DNA from: Caryophanales bacterium
Lineage (GTDB): Bacteria; Bacillota; Bacilli; Exiguobacteriales; Exiguobacteriaceae
Direction: 5' to 3'
Assembly (NCBI GenBank): GCA_902363455.1
Contig: CABJAC010000001.1
Coordinates: 744,001-808,000, forward strand
Length of the DNA: 64,000 bases
Shown: positions 1 to 10,878 of the stretch, piece after piece
How the letters are laid out: each line of letters starts with the position of its first letter
Numbering within the stretch: the first letter of the stretch is position 1
Program-made: the position numbers and the translations under genes
Notes under the pieces: generated by a model
Database searches by the model: none
What the model was told of the DNA's origin: nothing
What the model saw: the letters and a program-made list of their open reading frames with translations, nothing else

Positions 1-854
1 TCAGTCCATTCTTTATTCCGATGATGATTCCGAATATGGCGAGCGGACAAGTCTCGATTTATACAGGAGCAAAAGGTCCTAACAATTGTTCCGTCACGGC
101 ATGTGCTTCCGGGACAAACGCGATTGGCGAAGCATTGCGTGTCATTGAACGTGGCGACGCGGACGTGATGATTGCTGGTGGTGCAGAGGCCCCGATTACG
201 AACCTGTCGTTTGCTGGGTTCTGTGCGAACAAAGCGATGTCAACCAATCATGATCCAAACACAGCAAGCCGTCCATTCGACGAAGGACGTGACGGGTTTG
301 TCATGGGAGAAGGGGCAGGAATCTTGGTTCTTGAAGAATATGACCATGCGATTGCCCGTGGTGCGACGATTTATGCAGAAGTCAGCGGATATGGATTAAC
401 TGCTGATGCTTATCATATTACAGCACCGGATCCAGACGGTGACGGAGGAGCGCGCGCAATGGCGATGGCGATCCAAGACGCCGGTATCGAGCCGACAGCC
501 GTGCATTACATCAATGCGCATGGAACGAGTACACCAATGAATGATGTGCTTGAGACAAAAGCGATTCATACGGTGTTTGCAGAACATGCTGAAAAATTAG
601 CAATCAATTCAACAAAATCAATGATTGGTCACTTGTTAGGCGGAGCCGGCGGTGTCGAAGCCATTGCGACGATTAAGTCGTTACAAGAACAAATTGTCCA
701 TCCGACAATCCATTTGGAGCAGCCAAGTGAAGGTTGCGATCTTGATTATGTCCGGGAAGGAAGCCGGTCGTGGAATCTTGAATACGCACTCAGTAACTCA
801 CTTGGATTTGGTGGTCATAACGCTTCTCTCGTCTTCAAACGATATCACGCGTGA
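1..854 (+). CDS. fabF: 3-oxoacyl-[ACP] synthase II (FabF), 3' part
   Basis: Condensing enzyme that elongates acyl-ACP with malonyl-ACP in cytoplasmic type II fatty acid synthesis. The gene runs in from the left edge: the reading frame is open from base 3, so the first in-window ATG (21) is not the start. The beta-ketoacyl synthase triad is visible: the nucleophile Cys in TACAS (near base 102), the first His in NAHGTSTP (near 520) and the second in [10 protein letters not shown] (near 620). The C-terminus [11 protein letters not shown] is typical of the family. About 284 residues of a roughly 410-residue protein are present. A strong terminator follows. Its promoter lies outside the window, so FapR control cannot be assessed here. 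Confidence 0.96.
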   Translation, partial: SPFFIPMMIPNMASGQVSIYTGAKGPNNCSVTACASGTNAIGEALRVIERGDADVMIAGGAEAPITNLSFAGFCANKAMSTNHDPNTASRPFDEGRDGFVMGEGAGILVLEEYDHAIARGATIYAEVSGYGLTADAYHITAPDPDGDGGARAMAMAIQDAGIEPTAVHYINAHGTSTPMNDVLETKAIHTVFAEHAEKLAINSTKSMIGHLLGGAGGVEAIATIKSLQEQIVHPTIHLEQPSEGCDLDYVREGSRSWNLEYALSNSLGFGGHNASLVFKRYHA

Positions 855-857
855 ATA

Positions 858-901
858 GAAAAGCGATTTAACGGTTCATATGAACGTTAAATCGCTTTTT
901 C
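858..901 (+). terminator. Intrinsic terminator after fabF
   Basis: A near-perfect stem pairs AAAGCGATTTAACG with its complement around a short TTCATATGAA core and runs into a T tract at 895-900. It lies four bases after the fabF stop and ends fabF transcription. Confidence 0.9.
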
Positions 902-963
902 TGTATAAAGGATTTCAGTTCTAATTTATAAAAATTCAATCAGACATCTAAAAATTCCACTTA

Positions 964-1038
964 TTTTCAAATTGTTTTGAAAAAATATTTAGAAAAATCG
1001 GATAAAAGGTTTGCAAAATTATCAGAACATTGTAAACT
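964..1038 (+). promoter_or_regulatory. Promoter region of first oppA with CodY-like box
   Basis: A good sigma-A promoter is TTGCAA (1011-1016), 16 bases, TAAACT (1033-1038), about 100 bases before the oppA start. Upstream lie a perfect 8+8 inverted repeat, TTTTCAAA-TTGT-TTTGAAAA (964-983), and AATATTTAGAAAAAT (984-998), which matches the CodY consensus AATTTTCWGAAAATT at 12 of 15 positions. CodY commonly controls peptide uptake in Bacillota, so nutrient repression is plausible but inferred. Confidence 0.5.
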
Positions 1039-1140
1039 ATTTGTAACGAAGGGTTTTGTTCGAATAAAAGTAGCGACTTTTTTTTTCGCTCAAAAACCTT
1101 AGATTACTAGCTTTGGAAATTTTAGGGGGGTCATCGTATC

Positions 1141-2787
1141 ATGAAAAAGAAAAGTTTTGCACTGGCTACATCTGTAGCCCTCGTATCAAGCGCATTCCTT
1201 GCAGCTTGTTCGACGACTGATTCAAATGACAAATCATCGGGCGATAAAAGTTCAGACAAAAAATCAAGTGAGCAAACACTAAATTTGATCGAAGCTTCGG
1301 ATATTCCGACACTTAACCCAACGACTTCTACGGATGCTGTGTCGTTCAACGTCTTGAACAACACGATGGAAGGTCTTTACCGTTTGGATGAAAAGCAACA
1401 GCCGATTCCAGGGATTGCGGAAAGCCACACAGTTTCGGATGACAAGTTAACGTACACATTCAAGCTACGTGATGCAAAATGGTCGGATGGTACACCAATC
1501 ACAGCAAAAGACTTCGAGTATGCTTGGAAAGAAGTTCTGAATCCGGACAACGCTTCTCAGTATGCATATGTCTTCTACAACATCGAAGGCGCTGAAGAAT
1601 ATAATACGAAAAAAGGTGAGCGTGATGCGGTCGGCGTCAAAGCTGTCGACGACAAGACTTTTGAAGTCAAATTAAAGGCACCTGCTGATTACTTCCTCGG
1701 GTTAACTGGATTCGGTCCATTCATGCCGAAATCAGAAGAACTTTCGAAAAAAATCGGTAAGGACTTCGGTTCGACAGCAGATAAAGCACTTTACAACGGA
1801 CCATTCAAATTAACGGAATGGACACGTGAACAAGGCTGGAAAATGGTCAAAAACGATAACTACTGGGATAAAGACAGCGTGAAGCTGAACACAATCAACG
1901 TGAAGGTTGTTAAGGAAACGGCTACAGGCGTTAACCTTTACGAAAAAGGAGATATCGATCGTACAGGTCTATCTTCCGAGTTCGTTGCCCAGTTCCAAGA
2001 TAGCGAAGAGTTCAAAACTAAAGGGGAATCAACAATCTTCTACCTTTACTTGAACACGAAAGTCAAAGCCTTGAACAACGAAAAAATCCGTCGTGCCATC
2101 GACATGGGTTACAACAAAAAAGGAATCACGGACGTCATCTTGGCGAACGGTTCGATTCCAGCGAACTTCCTAGTACCAAAAGATTTCGCGAAGGATGAAG
2201 GCGGAAAAGATTTCCGTGAAAAGTACCCGACATTCAACGAGTACAATGCAGACGAAGCGAAAAAACTTTGGGAAGAGGGCTTAAAAGAAATCGGTCAAGA
2301 CTCGGTTGAACTTGAGCTTCTGAACTATGATAGTGATGATGCGAAGAAAATCGGTGAATTCTTGAAAGGTGAGCTTGAGAAGAACCTTCCAGGCATGAAA
2401 GTCACAATCAAGCAACAACCGTTCAAAAACAAACTGGATCTCGAAAACAAAGGTGACTTTGAGTTCTCATTCGCCGGCTGGGGTCCTGACTACCAAGATC
2501 CGATGACGTTCCTCGATCTCTTCTTGACTGACGGACCATACAACCGTGGTAAGTGGTCGGATAAAGAGTACGATAAACTCATCAACGATGCGAAGACACA
2601 AACGGATGCTACAAAACGTTGGTCAGAGCTTCAAGAAGCAGAGAAAATCCTTCTTGATTCTGCAGCGATTTCACCTGTTTATCAGCGTGGACGTGCATTC
2701 ATGGTCAAACCATACGTTAAAGGAATTGTCGAACATAACTTCGGCGCAGACTTCTCGTACAAATGGGCTTCAATCGAAGGTAAATAA
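1141..2787 (+). CDS. oppA: Oligopeptide ABC transporter substrate-binding lipoprotein (OppA type, copy 1)
   Basis: Extracytoplasmic peptide-binding protein (SBP_bac_5 family) that hands peptides to the OppBC permease. Residues 1-22 form a lipoprotein signal with lipobox LAAC, lipid anchor Cys23, followed by a Ser/Asp/Lys-rich linker. The mature part shows family features such as LTYTFKLRDAKWSDGTPITA and the late KQQPFKNKLDLENKGDFE stretch. Length 548 residues is normal. It starts at ATG 1141 behind a GGGGGG-type ribosome site. It is a monocistron with its own promoter and terminator. It closely resembles the second copy at 4866, and both probably serve the oppBCDF system at 6819-10830; that partnership is inferred from position. 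Confidence 0.93.
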   Translation: MKKKSFALATSVALVSSAFLAACSTTDSNDKSSGDKSSDKKSSEQTLNLIEASDIPTLNPTTSTDAVSFNVLNNTMEGLYRLDEKQQPIPGIAESHTVSDDKLTYTFKLRDAKWSDGTPITAKDFEYAWKEVLNPDNASQYAYVFYNIEGAEEYNTKKGERDAVGVKAVDDKTFEVKLKAPADYFLGLTGFGPFMPKSEELSKKIGKDFGSTADKALYNGPFKLTEWTREQGWKMVKNDNYWDKDSVKLNTINVKVVKETATGVNLYEKGDIDRTGLSSEFVAQFQDSEEFKTKGESTIFYLYLNTKVKALNNEKIRRAIDMGYNKKGITDVILANGSIPANFLVPKDFAKDEGGKDFREKYPTFNEYNADEAKKLWEEGLKEIGQDSVELELLNYDSDDAKKIGEFLKGELEKNLPGMKVTIKQQPFKNKLDLENKGDFEFSFAGWGPDYQDPMTFLDLFLTDGPYNRGKWSDKEYDKLINDAKTQTDATKRWSELQEAEKILLDSAAISPVYQRGRAFMVKPYVKGIVEHNFGADFSYKWASIEGK

Positions 2788-2794
2788 TAAGATC

Positions 2795-2827
2795 AAGCGT
2801 TCCCGTCAATCGGGAACGCTTTTTTTG
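2795..2827 (+). terminator. Intrinsic terminator after oppA copy 1
   Basis: The stem AGCGTTCCCG / CGGGAACGCT with loop TCAAT is followed by a run of seven T (2820-2826). It isolates the first binding-protein gene from convergent trpS. Confidence 0.93.
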
Positions 2828-2893
2828 TGAGTTAATTAAAAAAATCTCTTCTTGAAAGGCAAGAAGAGAGAAGTACGAAAAGAAAAGGTAAGA

Positions 2894-4160
<1,267 letters not shown>

Positions 4161-4214
4161 ATACCATTACTTTTACTTTACCATATTTTGATTCAAAAGG
4201 TCATTCAAATTCAA

Positions 4215-4595
4215 TTAAATGAAAGAGAGAAGCAATGAGAGTGCAATACAGATAAAACCGGCAGACAAATAAGGCGTCGTCCGGTTAGAAGCCCGTTTTT
4301 GCTTCGCTTCCAACAATTCCTCTTCTTCATCTTCGTCTTCATAATAATCACCATCCACTTCCCGCAATCGTGCTTCCCGTTGTTTTTTAAAACCTGCTGT
4401 GATGCCTTTAAAAAACCCGTTGGCCGACATATTCGAGAAAAAGCCGATGGCCAACAAGAGGAAACCAGCGATGAAAAGACCGCCTGAAACGTGATAGATA
4501 AAGGAATGGGTGGCATCCATAACGACGGCCCAAGTGGTGTAAGCAACCGTTAAAATCAAGGCAATCAAAAGTGGTCGTATTAATTTGGCTGACAT
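4215..4595 (-). CDS. Small membrane protein, DUF3899-like
   Basis: A 126-residue protein of unknown function. It has two N-terminal membrane helices (about residues 6-26 and 37-56), a cytoplasmic Arg/Lys-rich stretch, then a strongly acidic run (YYEDEDEEEELLEAKQ) and a third hydrophobic helix at the very C-terminus. The arrangement resembles the DUF3899 family of Bacilli; that assignment is from memory. The start 4595 has TAGGAGG directly upstream; an upstream in-frame ATG at 4637 lacks one. It lies alone between the trpS leader and the second oppA. Confidence 0.75.
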   Translation of the reverse strand: MSAKLIRPLLIALILTVAYTTWAVVMDATHSFIYHVSGGLFIAGFLLLAIGFFSNMSANGFFKGITAGFKKQREARLREVDGDYYEDEDEEEELLEAKQKRASNRTTPYLSAGFICIALSLLLSFI

Positions 4596-4704
4596 GATGA
4601 ACCTCCTACAACTAGATGATAGTTTCATTATACGCAAAGCAACAGCTCGTTACGACTATACGCGATTTAGAATCTGTAAAACAGCAAATAGTGTGACTAT
4701 TCAC

Positions 4705-4733
4705 TTGACGTTATTGTTATTCTCACATAAAAT
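4705..4733 (+). promoter_or_regulatory. Promoter of second oppA
   Basis: TTGACG (4705-4710), a 17-base spacer and TAAAAT (4728-4733) form a strong sigma-A promoter. It leaves an untranslated leader of about 125 bases before the oppA copy 2 start. Confidence 0.7.
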
Positions 4734-4865
4734 CAATTTATCACTTCGTTTAAGATTTTGAAACTAGGTCAATGCGTTTTGGGGAACGTTGTTGCAGTTT
4801 CGACGAGATGTCTAAAAATCGTTTGTTTAAACGGTTTTGAAAAAGAAAAAGGAGATGACTTACCG

Positions 4866-6482
4866 ATGAACAAAAAAACAGTCGGTCTCGCGTTATCAGT
4901 TATGCTTGCAGGAAGTGTTGTACTTGCAGGTTGTTCAACAACAGGTGACGGAGATAAAGATGCAGGTTCTTCTAACGGGAAAAAGGTCTTACGTCTAACA
5001 GATACGTCTGATATTACGACGGTTGACCCGGCACAAGCAACGGATGCCGTTGCATTCAACATGATCGGAAACACGATGGAAGGTCTTTACCGATTAGACA
5101 AAGACGGTAAAGCGATTCCGGCACTCGCAGAAAAAACAGATATTTCAAGTGATAACCTCACATACACATTCACGCTTCGTGATTCTAAATGGTCAGACGG
5201 AACACCAGTCAAAGCACAAGATTTTGAATTTGCATGGAAACGTGCGGTCGATCCGAAAACTGCTTCCGGTTATGCATATATCTTTGATACGATTAAAAAC
5301 GGATCAGACGTTTCTCAAGGGAAAAAACCGGTTGATGAACTAGGCGTTAAAGCAATTGATGACAAGACTCTTGAAGTAAAACTCGAGCGTCCTGCACCAT
5401 ACTTCCTTTCGCTTACATCATTCGGAACATATACGCCAATCAGCGAAGATTTCTATAACAAAAACAAAAAAGATTTCTCGCTTCAACCGGATAAACTGCT
5501 TTACAATGGTCCTTTCGTGTGGACTTCTTGGAAAACGGATTCAAAACGTGTTCTGACAAAAAACGAAAACTATTGGGACAAAGATGCCGTTAAATTGGAT
5601 GAAGTTTCAATCCGTGTCGTAAAAGACAACTCAACAGTTGCAAACTTGTATGATACAGACGAAATCGATTACGCCGGACTTACTTCAGAGCAAGTCGCGA
5701 CATACGAATCAAAACCTGAATTCAAGACAGCACTTCGTTCATCGATCGCGTACTTGAAGTTTAACAATGAAGACGCAATGATGAAAAATGTGGATGCGCG
5801 TAAAGCCATCGCACGCGCCATCGATCCAAAAGGAATCACAGATACGTTGCTTGCAAACGGTTCGATTCCGACAACAAGCTTTATTCCGAAAGATTTCATC
5901 AAAGATGACGCGGGTAAAGACTATACGAGCGACATCAACTGGTTCGATCGTGATGCAAAAGAAGCAGCTGATCTTTGGAAAAAAGCAAACGGTGATAAGA
6001 AGACAACCATTGAACTCTTATCGTTTGATAATGAAGATGCTAAAAAAGTCGGTGAGTACATGAAGGGGCAACTTGAGAAAAACCTTCCGAACGTCACTGT
6101 CTCAATCAAACAACAACCATTCAAAAACAAGCTTGATTTAGAAGCAAAAGGCGACTACCAAATGTCGTATGCGCTTTGGGGTCCAGATTATCAAGATCCA
6201 ATGTCAAACTTGTCCATCTTTGAATCGACAAATAGTCAAAATGACGTGAACTACAAATCATCTGCTTACGATAAATTGTTAAATGCAGCAAATGAAGAAT
6301 CAGATGTCGCAAAACGTCTGGATCTTTTTAAACAAGCTGAAGCACAATTGATCGAGAAAGATCAAGCCATCGCGCCGATCTATCAAGCGGGTGCTGCGTA
6401 CTTGAACCGTCCGACAGTCAAAGACTTTAAACGCCAAGTCTTTGGTGCTGACTTCCAGTACAAATACGTTGATGTGAAGTAA
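4866..6482 (+). CDS. oppA: Oligopeptide ABC transporter substrate-binding lipoprotein (OppA type, copy 2)
   Basis: Second SBP_bac_5 peptide-binding lipoprotein, 538 residues. Signal peptide residues 1-22 with lipobox LAGC and anchor Cys23. It aligns by eye along its whole length with copy 1 (shared blocks include NTMEGLYRLD, WSDGTPV, KQQPFKNKLDLE and WGPDYQDPM), so the two are paralogues. The start at 4866 has AAGGAGATGAC upstream; the frame opens earlier (4758) but homology begins here. It is separated from oppBCDF by a terminator and about 335 bases, so binding protein and permease can be expressed at different levels. Confidence 0.93.
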   Translation: MNKKTVGLALSVMLAGSVVLAGCSTTGDGDKDAGSSNGKKVLRLTDTSDITTVDPAQATDAVAFNMIGNTMEGLYRLDKDGKAIPALAEKTDISSDNLTYTFTLRDSKWSDGTPVKAQDFEFAWKRAVDPKTASGYAYIFDTIKNGSDVSQGKKPVDELGVKAIDDKTLEVKLERPAPYFLSLTSFGTYTPISEDFYNKNKKDFSLQPDKLLYNGPFVWTSWKTDSKRVLTKNENYWDKDAVKLDEVSIRVVKDNSTVANLYDTDEIDYAGLTSEQVATYESKPEFKTALRSSIAYLKFNNEDAMMKNVDARKAIARAIDPKGITDTLLANGSIPTTSFIPKDFIKDDAGKDYTSDINWFDRDAKEAADLWKKANGDKKTTIELLSFDNEDAKKVGEYMKGQLEKNLPNVTVSIKQQPFKNKLDLEAKGDYQMSYALWGPDYQDPMSNLSIFESTNSQNDVNYKSSAYDKLLNAANEESDVAKRLDLFKQAEAQLIEKDQAIAPIYQAGAAYLNRPTVKDFKRQVFGADFQYKYVDVK

Positions 6483-6490
6483 TGAAAAAC

Positions 6491-6533
6491 CGGAGCGTCC
6501 TTGAGAACGTTTACAAGGAACGCTCCTGTTTTA
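6491..6533 (+). terminator. Terminator after oppA copy 2
   Basis: GGAGCGTCCTTG pairs with CAAGGAACGCTCC around AGAACGTTTA, followed by TGTTTTAT. The T tract is short, so it may allow some read-through into oppBCDF. Confidence 0.75.
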
Positions 6534-6818
6534 TACGGCTTTTTCTGAATGGAAACTCATTTCTTATCAGAAATGTGAACTTTTCGTAAAAAATAGGTTC
6601 TAATTACTTTGTTAGCAAAGTATAATGGAATCAAACGAAAAATTCTGAAATATTGGTTTACTGTGAAAAAACAGCAGCCAAAGGGCATCAATCAGTCCAA
6701 AGTGAAAAAGAATTTTAATTTTTATAACAAAATTCTTGAATGTTCCGACAATTTTGGGTCATACTGATTTTATTGATGTTTCGAAAAAAACAGAAAATCT
6801 TTATAGGGGGTGCCATCT
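6534..6818 (+). promoter_or_regulatory. Leader of oppBCDF with promoter
   Basis: No convincing ORF. A promoter is present: TTCTAA (6598-6603), 17 bases, consensus TATAAT (6621-6626), leaving a leader of about 190 bases. AAAATTCTGAAATAT (6639-6653), just downstream of the -10, matches the CodY consensus at 11 of 15 with an intact TTCTGAA core. The rest is AT-rich and shows no recognised riboswitch. Confidence 0.5.
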
Positions 6819-7745
6819 ATGGGCCGTTATTTAGCTCAACGCCTTGTTTACGGCGTACTGACGTTTTTACTCATCGCTTCGTTCACTTTCTTCTTGATGG
6901 ATCTGTTACCAGGTTCACCGTTCCAAAACCAGGAAAAACTTTCTCCTGAACAATTGGATATCCTGCGGGATAAGTACAACCTGAATGATCCGCTTCCACA
7001 ACGCTATGCAGCGTACATGGTCAACTTGGTTCAAGGAGACCTCGGCGTATCATTTAAATATGACAGCCGTCCAGTAACAGATTTGATTATGGAACGAATC
7101 GGACCATCGGCTCAACTAGGAGTTCAAGCTCTTATTCTTGGGGTGTTATTAGGACTTGTCCTAGGTGTTATTGCAGCTCTTCGTCATAACACAGCAGTTG
7201 ACTACGGTGCGATGTTCATTTCGGTACTCGGGATTTCTGTGCCATCATTCGTATTTGCGTCACTTCTTCAATACTATATCGGAGTGAAATGGGGCGTATT
7301 GCCAGTTGCCTTCTGGGAAAGTCCAGCACATACGATTCTTCCGACGGTATCCTTGTCGCTCGGTGTAACGGCCTCGATTGCACGTTTCGTTCGAACAGAG
7401 ATGCTCGAAGTTACAGGTCAGGATTACGTTACGTTAGCTAAGGCAAAAGGCCTAGATGGTCAATCAATTACTTGGAAACATATGGTGCGTAACGCTTTGA
7501 TTCCAGCAATTACGATTCTTGGACCAATGACGGCAGCCTTGATCACAGGGACATTCGTTATCGAAAAAATCTTTGCGGTACCTGGTCTTGGTGAATTGTT
7601 CGTCTCATCAATCACACAAAATGACTACACGGTCATCATGGGGACAACACTGTTCTTCTCAGCAGTCTTCATCTTGATGATCTTGATCGTCGATATTCTG
7701 TACGGTGTCGTTGATCCACGGATTCGTTTGGGGGGTAGCAAATAA
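6819..7745 (+). CDS. oppB: Oligopeptide ABC transporter permease OppB
   Basis: Inner-membrane permease subunit of the peptide ABC importer (BPD_transp_1 family), 308 residues. It has the usual N-terminal helix (LVYGVLTFLLIASFTFFLM), a large external loop, five further helices, and the cytoplasmic EAA-type loop YVTLAKAKGLDGQSITWKH that contacts the ATPases. Start ATG 6819 follows TAGGGGG; a GTG at 6810 lies inside that ribosome site and is unlikely. First gene of oppBCDF; its stop shares one base with the oppC start. Confidence 0.95.
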   Translation: MGRYLAQRLVYGVLTFLLIASFTFFLMDLLPGSPFQNQEKLSPEQLDILRDKYNLNDPLPQRYAAYMVNLVQGDLGVSFKYDSRPVTDLIMERIGPSAQLGVQALILGVLLGLVLGVIAALRHNTAVDYGAMFISVLGISVPSFVFASLLQYYIGVKWGVLPVAFWESPAHTILPTVSLSLGVTASIARFVRTEMLEVTGQDYVTLAKAKGLDGQSITWKHMVRNALIPAITILGPMTAALITGTFVIEKIFAVPGLGELFVSSITQNDYTVIMGTTLFFSAVFILMILIVDILYGVVDPRIRLGGSK

Positions 7746-8776
7746 TGGCAGAACAAAATTCAAATGCAAAAGCGGAACAGTTTGATTCATCGTTGTTCCA
7801 ACCAGTAGAATTTAATGAACAAGCAGGCGAACGGATTGCCGGAAAAAGCTTAAACTTCTGGCAGGATGCGTGGACACGCCTTCGCAAAAATAAAGCGGCG
7901 ATTCTATCGCTCGTCATTATTGTCATCATTGCACTGTTATCTTTGTTTGGACCTATGTTGTCTGGTAGAGATGCTTATACCCAAACCATCACGCAAGCTA
8001 AACTTCCGCCAAAAATCACTGGTCTCGAGTGGGCTGGTTTTGATGGTATGGCGACACTGGGTGAAAAGCCAATCGATTTTTATGAAACAAAACAAGTCAA
8101 AGATACATTCTGGTTTGGTACGGATCATCTCGGCCGTGACTTATGGTCACGTGTCTGGGAAGGGACACGCGTTTCACTCTTCATCGGACTGGTTGCGGCG
8201 ATCATTGACGTTCTCGTTGGGGTCACGTATGGCGGTATCTCAGCTTACTACGGTGGACGCGTCGATAACATCATGCAACGGATTGCGGAAATTCTGACCG
8301 GAATTCCGAACTTAATCTTAATTATTTTGTTCATCTTGATTCTTGAACCGGGCATCACAACCATCATCCTGGCCATGACGATCACCGGTTGGATTGGGAT
8401 GAGTCGACTCGTACGTGGACAAATCCTGAAACTTAAGAACCAGGAATTCGTTCTTGCAGCTCGTACACTTGGTGCTTCTAGCGCACGTTTAGTATTCAAA
8501 CATTTGATTCCAAATACACTTGGTACAATCATCATTTCATTGATGTTCACGATTCCTGGTGCGATTTTCTTCGAGGCCTTCCTAAGCTTTATCGGACTTG
8601 GTCTTGCTCCACCACAACCATCACTCGGGACATTGATCAACGAAGGGTACAAAGAATTAAAAACGTTCCCTTACTTGCTCGTCATCCCATCTACGGTCCT
8701 CGTACTGGTCATGATCAGCTTCAATATGCTGGCCGATGGATTACGTGATGCGTTCGACCCACGTCTGCGTCGCTAA
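7745..8776 (+). CDS. oppC: Oligopeptide ABC transporter permease OppC
   Basis: Second permease subunit, 343 residues. It has a long cytoplasmic N-terminal tail (residues 1-37), one helix, a large extracellular segment of about 65 residues, and the BPD_transp_1 core with EAA loop FVLAARTLGASSARLVFKHL. The overlap TAATG with oppB indicates translational coupling. It forms a heterodimeric channel with OppB. Confidence 0.95.
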   Translation: MAEQNSNAKAEQFDSSLFQPVEFNEQAGERIAGKSLNFWQDAWTRLRKNKAAILSLVIIVIIALLSLFGPMLSGRDAYTQTITQAKLPPKITGLEWAGFDGMATLGEKPIDFYETKQVKDTFWFGTDHLGRDLWSRVWEGTRVSLFIGLVAAIIDVLVGVTYGGISAYYGGRVDNIMQRIAEILTGIPNLILIILFILILEPGITTIILAMTITGWIGMSRLVRGQILKLKNQEFVLAARTLGASSARLVFKHLIPNTLGTIIISLMFTIPGAIFFEAFLSFIGLGLAPPQPSLGTLINEGYKELKTFPYLLVIPSTVLVLVMISFNMLADGLRDAFDPRLRR

Positions 8777-8803
8777 CGGAAATATGAGAGGAGTTCATCC
8801 ACA

Positions 8804-9877
8804 ATGGAAACTATTTTATCAGTACGCGACCTGACTGTCGCTTTCCATACGTATGCTGGGACGGTTCAAGCCGTCCGCGGCGTATCGTTTGATTTAAAAA
8901 AAGGTGAGACACTTGCCATCGTTGGTGAATCTGGTTCAGGGAAGTCGGTTACATCAAAAGCCATCATGCGTTTGATTCCGAATCCTCCTGGTGAAATCAC
9001 AAAAGGTGAAATCATGTTTGACGGGCGTGACTTAGTCAAACTATCTGATAAAGAGATGCAAAAAGTACGTGGTCGTGATATCGCGATGATCTTCCAAGAT
9101 CCGATGACATCACTGAACCCGACAATGACAATTTACAAACAGATTGCAGAAGGTTTGAAACGCCACCAAGGATTGACGGGCGATGATGCTAAAAAACGGA
9201 CACTTGAATTACTGACACTCGTTGGTATTCCAAATCCGGAAGCACGTCTGAAACAATATCCACACCAATTATCAGGCGGGATGCGTCAACGGATTGTTAT
9301 TGCGATCGCTCTGGCTTGTAATCCGAAAGTCTTGATTGCCGATGAGCCGACGACGGCACTGGATGTTACGATTCAGGCACAGATTCTTGAGTTGTTAAAA
9401 GACATCCAGCAAAAAACGGGCACAGCCATCATCTTCATCACACACGATCTTGGCGTTGTAGCCAATATGGCAGACCGCGTAGCAGTTATGTACGCAGGAA
9501 AGCTGATCGAAAAAGGAACAGTGGATGAAATTTTCTATGAGCCACGTCATCCATATACATGGGGACTTCTAGGATCAATGCCACGTCCTTCCGACGACCG
9601 TTCGCAAGACTTACCGGCAATTCCCGGGACACCACCAAACCTATTGCATCCACCGGTCGGTGATGCCTTTGCACCACGCAATCAGTACGCAATGAAAATT
9701 GATTTCGAGAAAGAACCTCCGTTCTTCCCGATCACAGATACTCATGAAGCGGCAACTTGGTTATTACATCCACAAGCACCATATGTAGAGCCACCGGCTG
9801 CCATCCGCGATCTTGCGCTGAAATATCGTCCAGACAGCACATTCGCGAAATCGCTTCTGAAAGGCGGTCTAAAGTAA
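8804..9877 (+). CDS. oppD: Oligopeptide ABC transporter ATPase OppD
   Basis: ABC ATPase that powers peptide import, 357 residues. Walker A GESGSGKS, Q-loop FQDPMTSLNP, signature LSGGMRQR, Walker B VLIADEPTTALD and switch His in THDLG are all intact. The C-terminal extension contains the oligopeptide/dipeptide ATPase region (PRHPYTWGLLGSMP). GAGAGGAG lies upstream of the ATG. The stop overlaps the oppF start (TAATG). Confidence 0.96.
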   Translation: METILSVRDLTVAFHTYAGTVQAVRGVSFDLKKGETLAIVGESGSGKSVTSKAIMRLIPNPPGEITKGEIMFDGRDLVKLSDKEMQKVRGRDIAMIFQDPMTSLNPTMTIYKQIAEGLKRHQGLTGDDAKKRTLELLTLVGIPNPEARLKQYPHQLSGGMRQRIVIAIALACNPKVLIADEPTTALDVTIQAQILELLKDIQQKTGTAIIFITHDLGVVANMADRVAVMYAGKLIEKGTVDEIFYEPRHPYTWGLLGSMPRPSDDRSQDLPAIPGTPPNLLHPPVGDAFAPRNQYAMKIDFEKEPPFFPITDTHEAATWLLHPQAPYVEPPAAIRDLALKYRPDSTFAKSLLKGGLK

Positions 9878-10830
9878 TGGAGAATCGTAATAAACTACTT
9901 GAAGTAAAAAACTTAAAACAACACTTTAATATCGGACGAGGACGCGTCGTCAAAGCCGTCGACGGCTTGTCATTCGATATTTATGAAGGTGAAGTACTTG
10001 GTCTGGTTGGTGAGTCCGGTTGCGGAAAATCGACGACTGGGCGTTCAATCATCGGTCTTTACGATGCGACAGACGGTGAAGTTCTCTTCAAAGGTGAAAA
10101 TGTGCATAATAAAAAGTCTCGCAAAGAAAAACTGAAATTCAACCGGTCGATGCAAATGATTTTCCAAGATCCATATGCATCATTAAATCCACGGATGACA
10201 GTCGGAGACATCATTGCTGAAGGAATTGATATCCATGGTCTCGCCAAGTCGAAAGACGAGCGGAACAACCGGGTATACGATCTTCTGGAAACAGTTGGTT
10301 TGACGAAAGAACACGCAAGCCGTTATCCGCACGAATTCTCTGGCGGACAACGTCAGCGGATCGGGATTGCCCGTGCCTTGGCTGTTGAGCCGGATTTCAT
10401 CATCGCCGATGAGCCGATTTCTGCGCTTGACGTATCGATTCAGGCACAGGTCGTCAACTTGATGAAACAACTGCAACGTGACCGCAGCCTGACGTACTTG
10501 TTCATTGCCCACGATTTATCAATGGTTAAGTACATTTCTGACCGGATTGGTGTTATGTATCAAGGTCACCTTGTTGAATTATGTGATGCGGATCGTCTGT
10601 ATGAGAATCCTGTCCATGCCTATACAAAATCGCTGTTATCTGCGATTCCACTTCCAGACCCGGAGCACGAGCGGACACGGAAACGGATTATTTATGATCG
10701 GCCGACAGGCGGAGCGGTTGGAAAATCGAATGAAGATTCGAGCATTCCACCGTTACGTGAAATCGAGCCGGGTCATTACGTCTCGATGACGGATGCCGAG
10801 CTTGAAGCATATCAAGCCCAACTGGTATAA
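9877..10830 (+). CDS. oppF: Oligopeptide ABC transporter ATPase OppF
   Basis: Second ATPase of the importer, 317 residues. Walker A GESGCGKS, Q-loop FQDPYASLNP, signature FSGGQRQR, Walker B FIIADEPISALD and AHDLS are present. The start at 9877 overlaps the oppD stop; the frame is open from 9757 but that part lies inside oppD. Last gene of the operon, followed by a terminator. Confidence 0.96.
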   Translation: MENRNKLLEVKNLKQHFNIGRGRVVKAVDGLSFDIYEGEVLGLVGESGCGKSTTGRSIIGLYDATDGEVLFKGENVHNKKSRKEKLKFNRSMQMIFQDPYASLNPRMTVGDIIAEGIDIHGLAKSKDERNNRVYDLLETVGLTKEHASRYPHEFSGGQRQRIGIARALAVEPDFIIADEPISALDVSIQAQVVNLMKQLQRDRSLTYLFIAHDLSMVKYISDRIGVMYQGHLVELCDADRLYENPVHAYTKSLLSAIPLPDPEHERTRKRIIYDRPTGGAVGKSNEDSSIPPLREIEPGHYVSMTDAELEAYQAQLV

Positions 10831-10839
10831 CGTCACATG

Positions 10840-10878
10840 AAAAGGCATTCCTGAATGAATTCGGGAATGCCTTTTTTT
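10840..10878. terminator. Bidirectional terminator between oppF and HD gene
   Basis: AAAAGGCATTCC pairs with GGGAATGCCTTTTTTT around TGAATGAATTC. A-rich and T-rich flanks serve both convergent genes. Confidence 0.9.

Noticed and set aside
4758..4865. N-terminal extension of oppA copy 2
   Set aside because: Removes the lipoprotein signal from the N-terminus; the AAGGAG site supports 4866.
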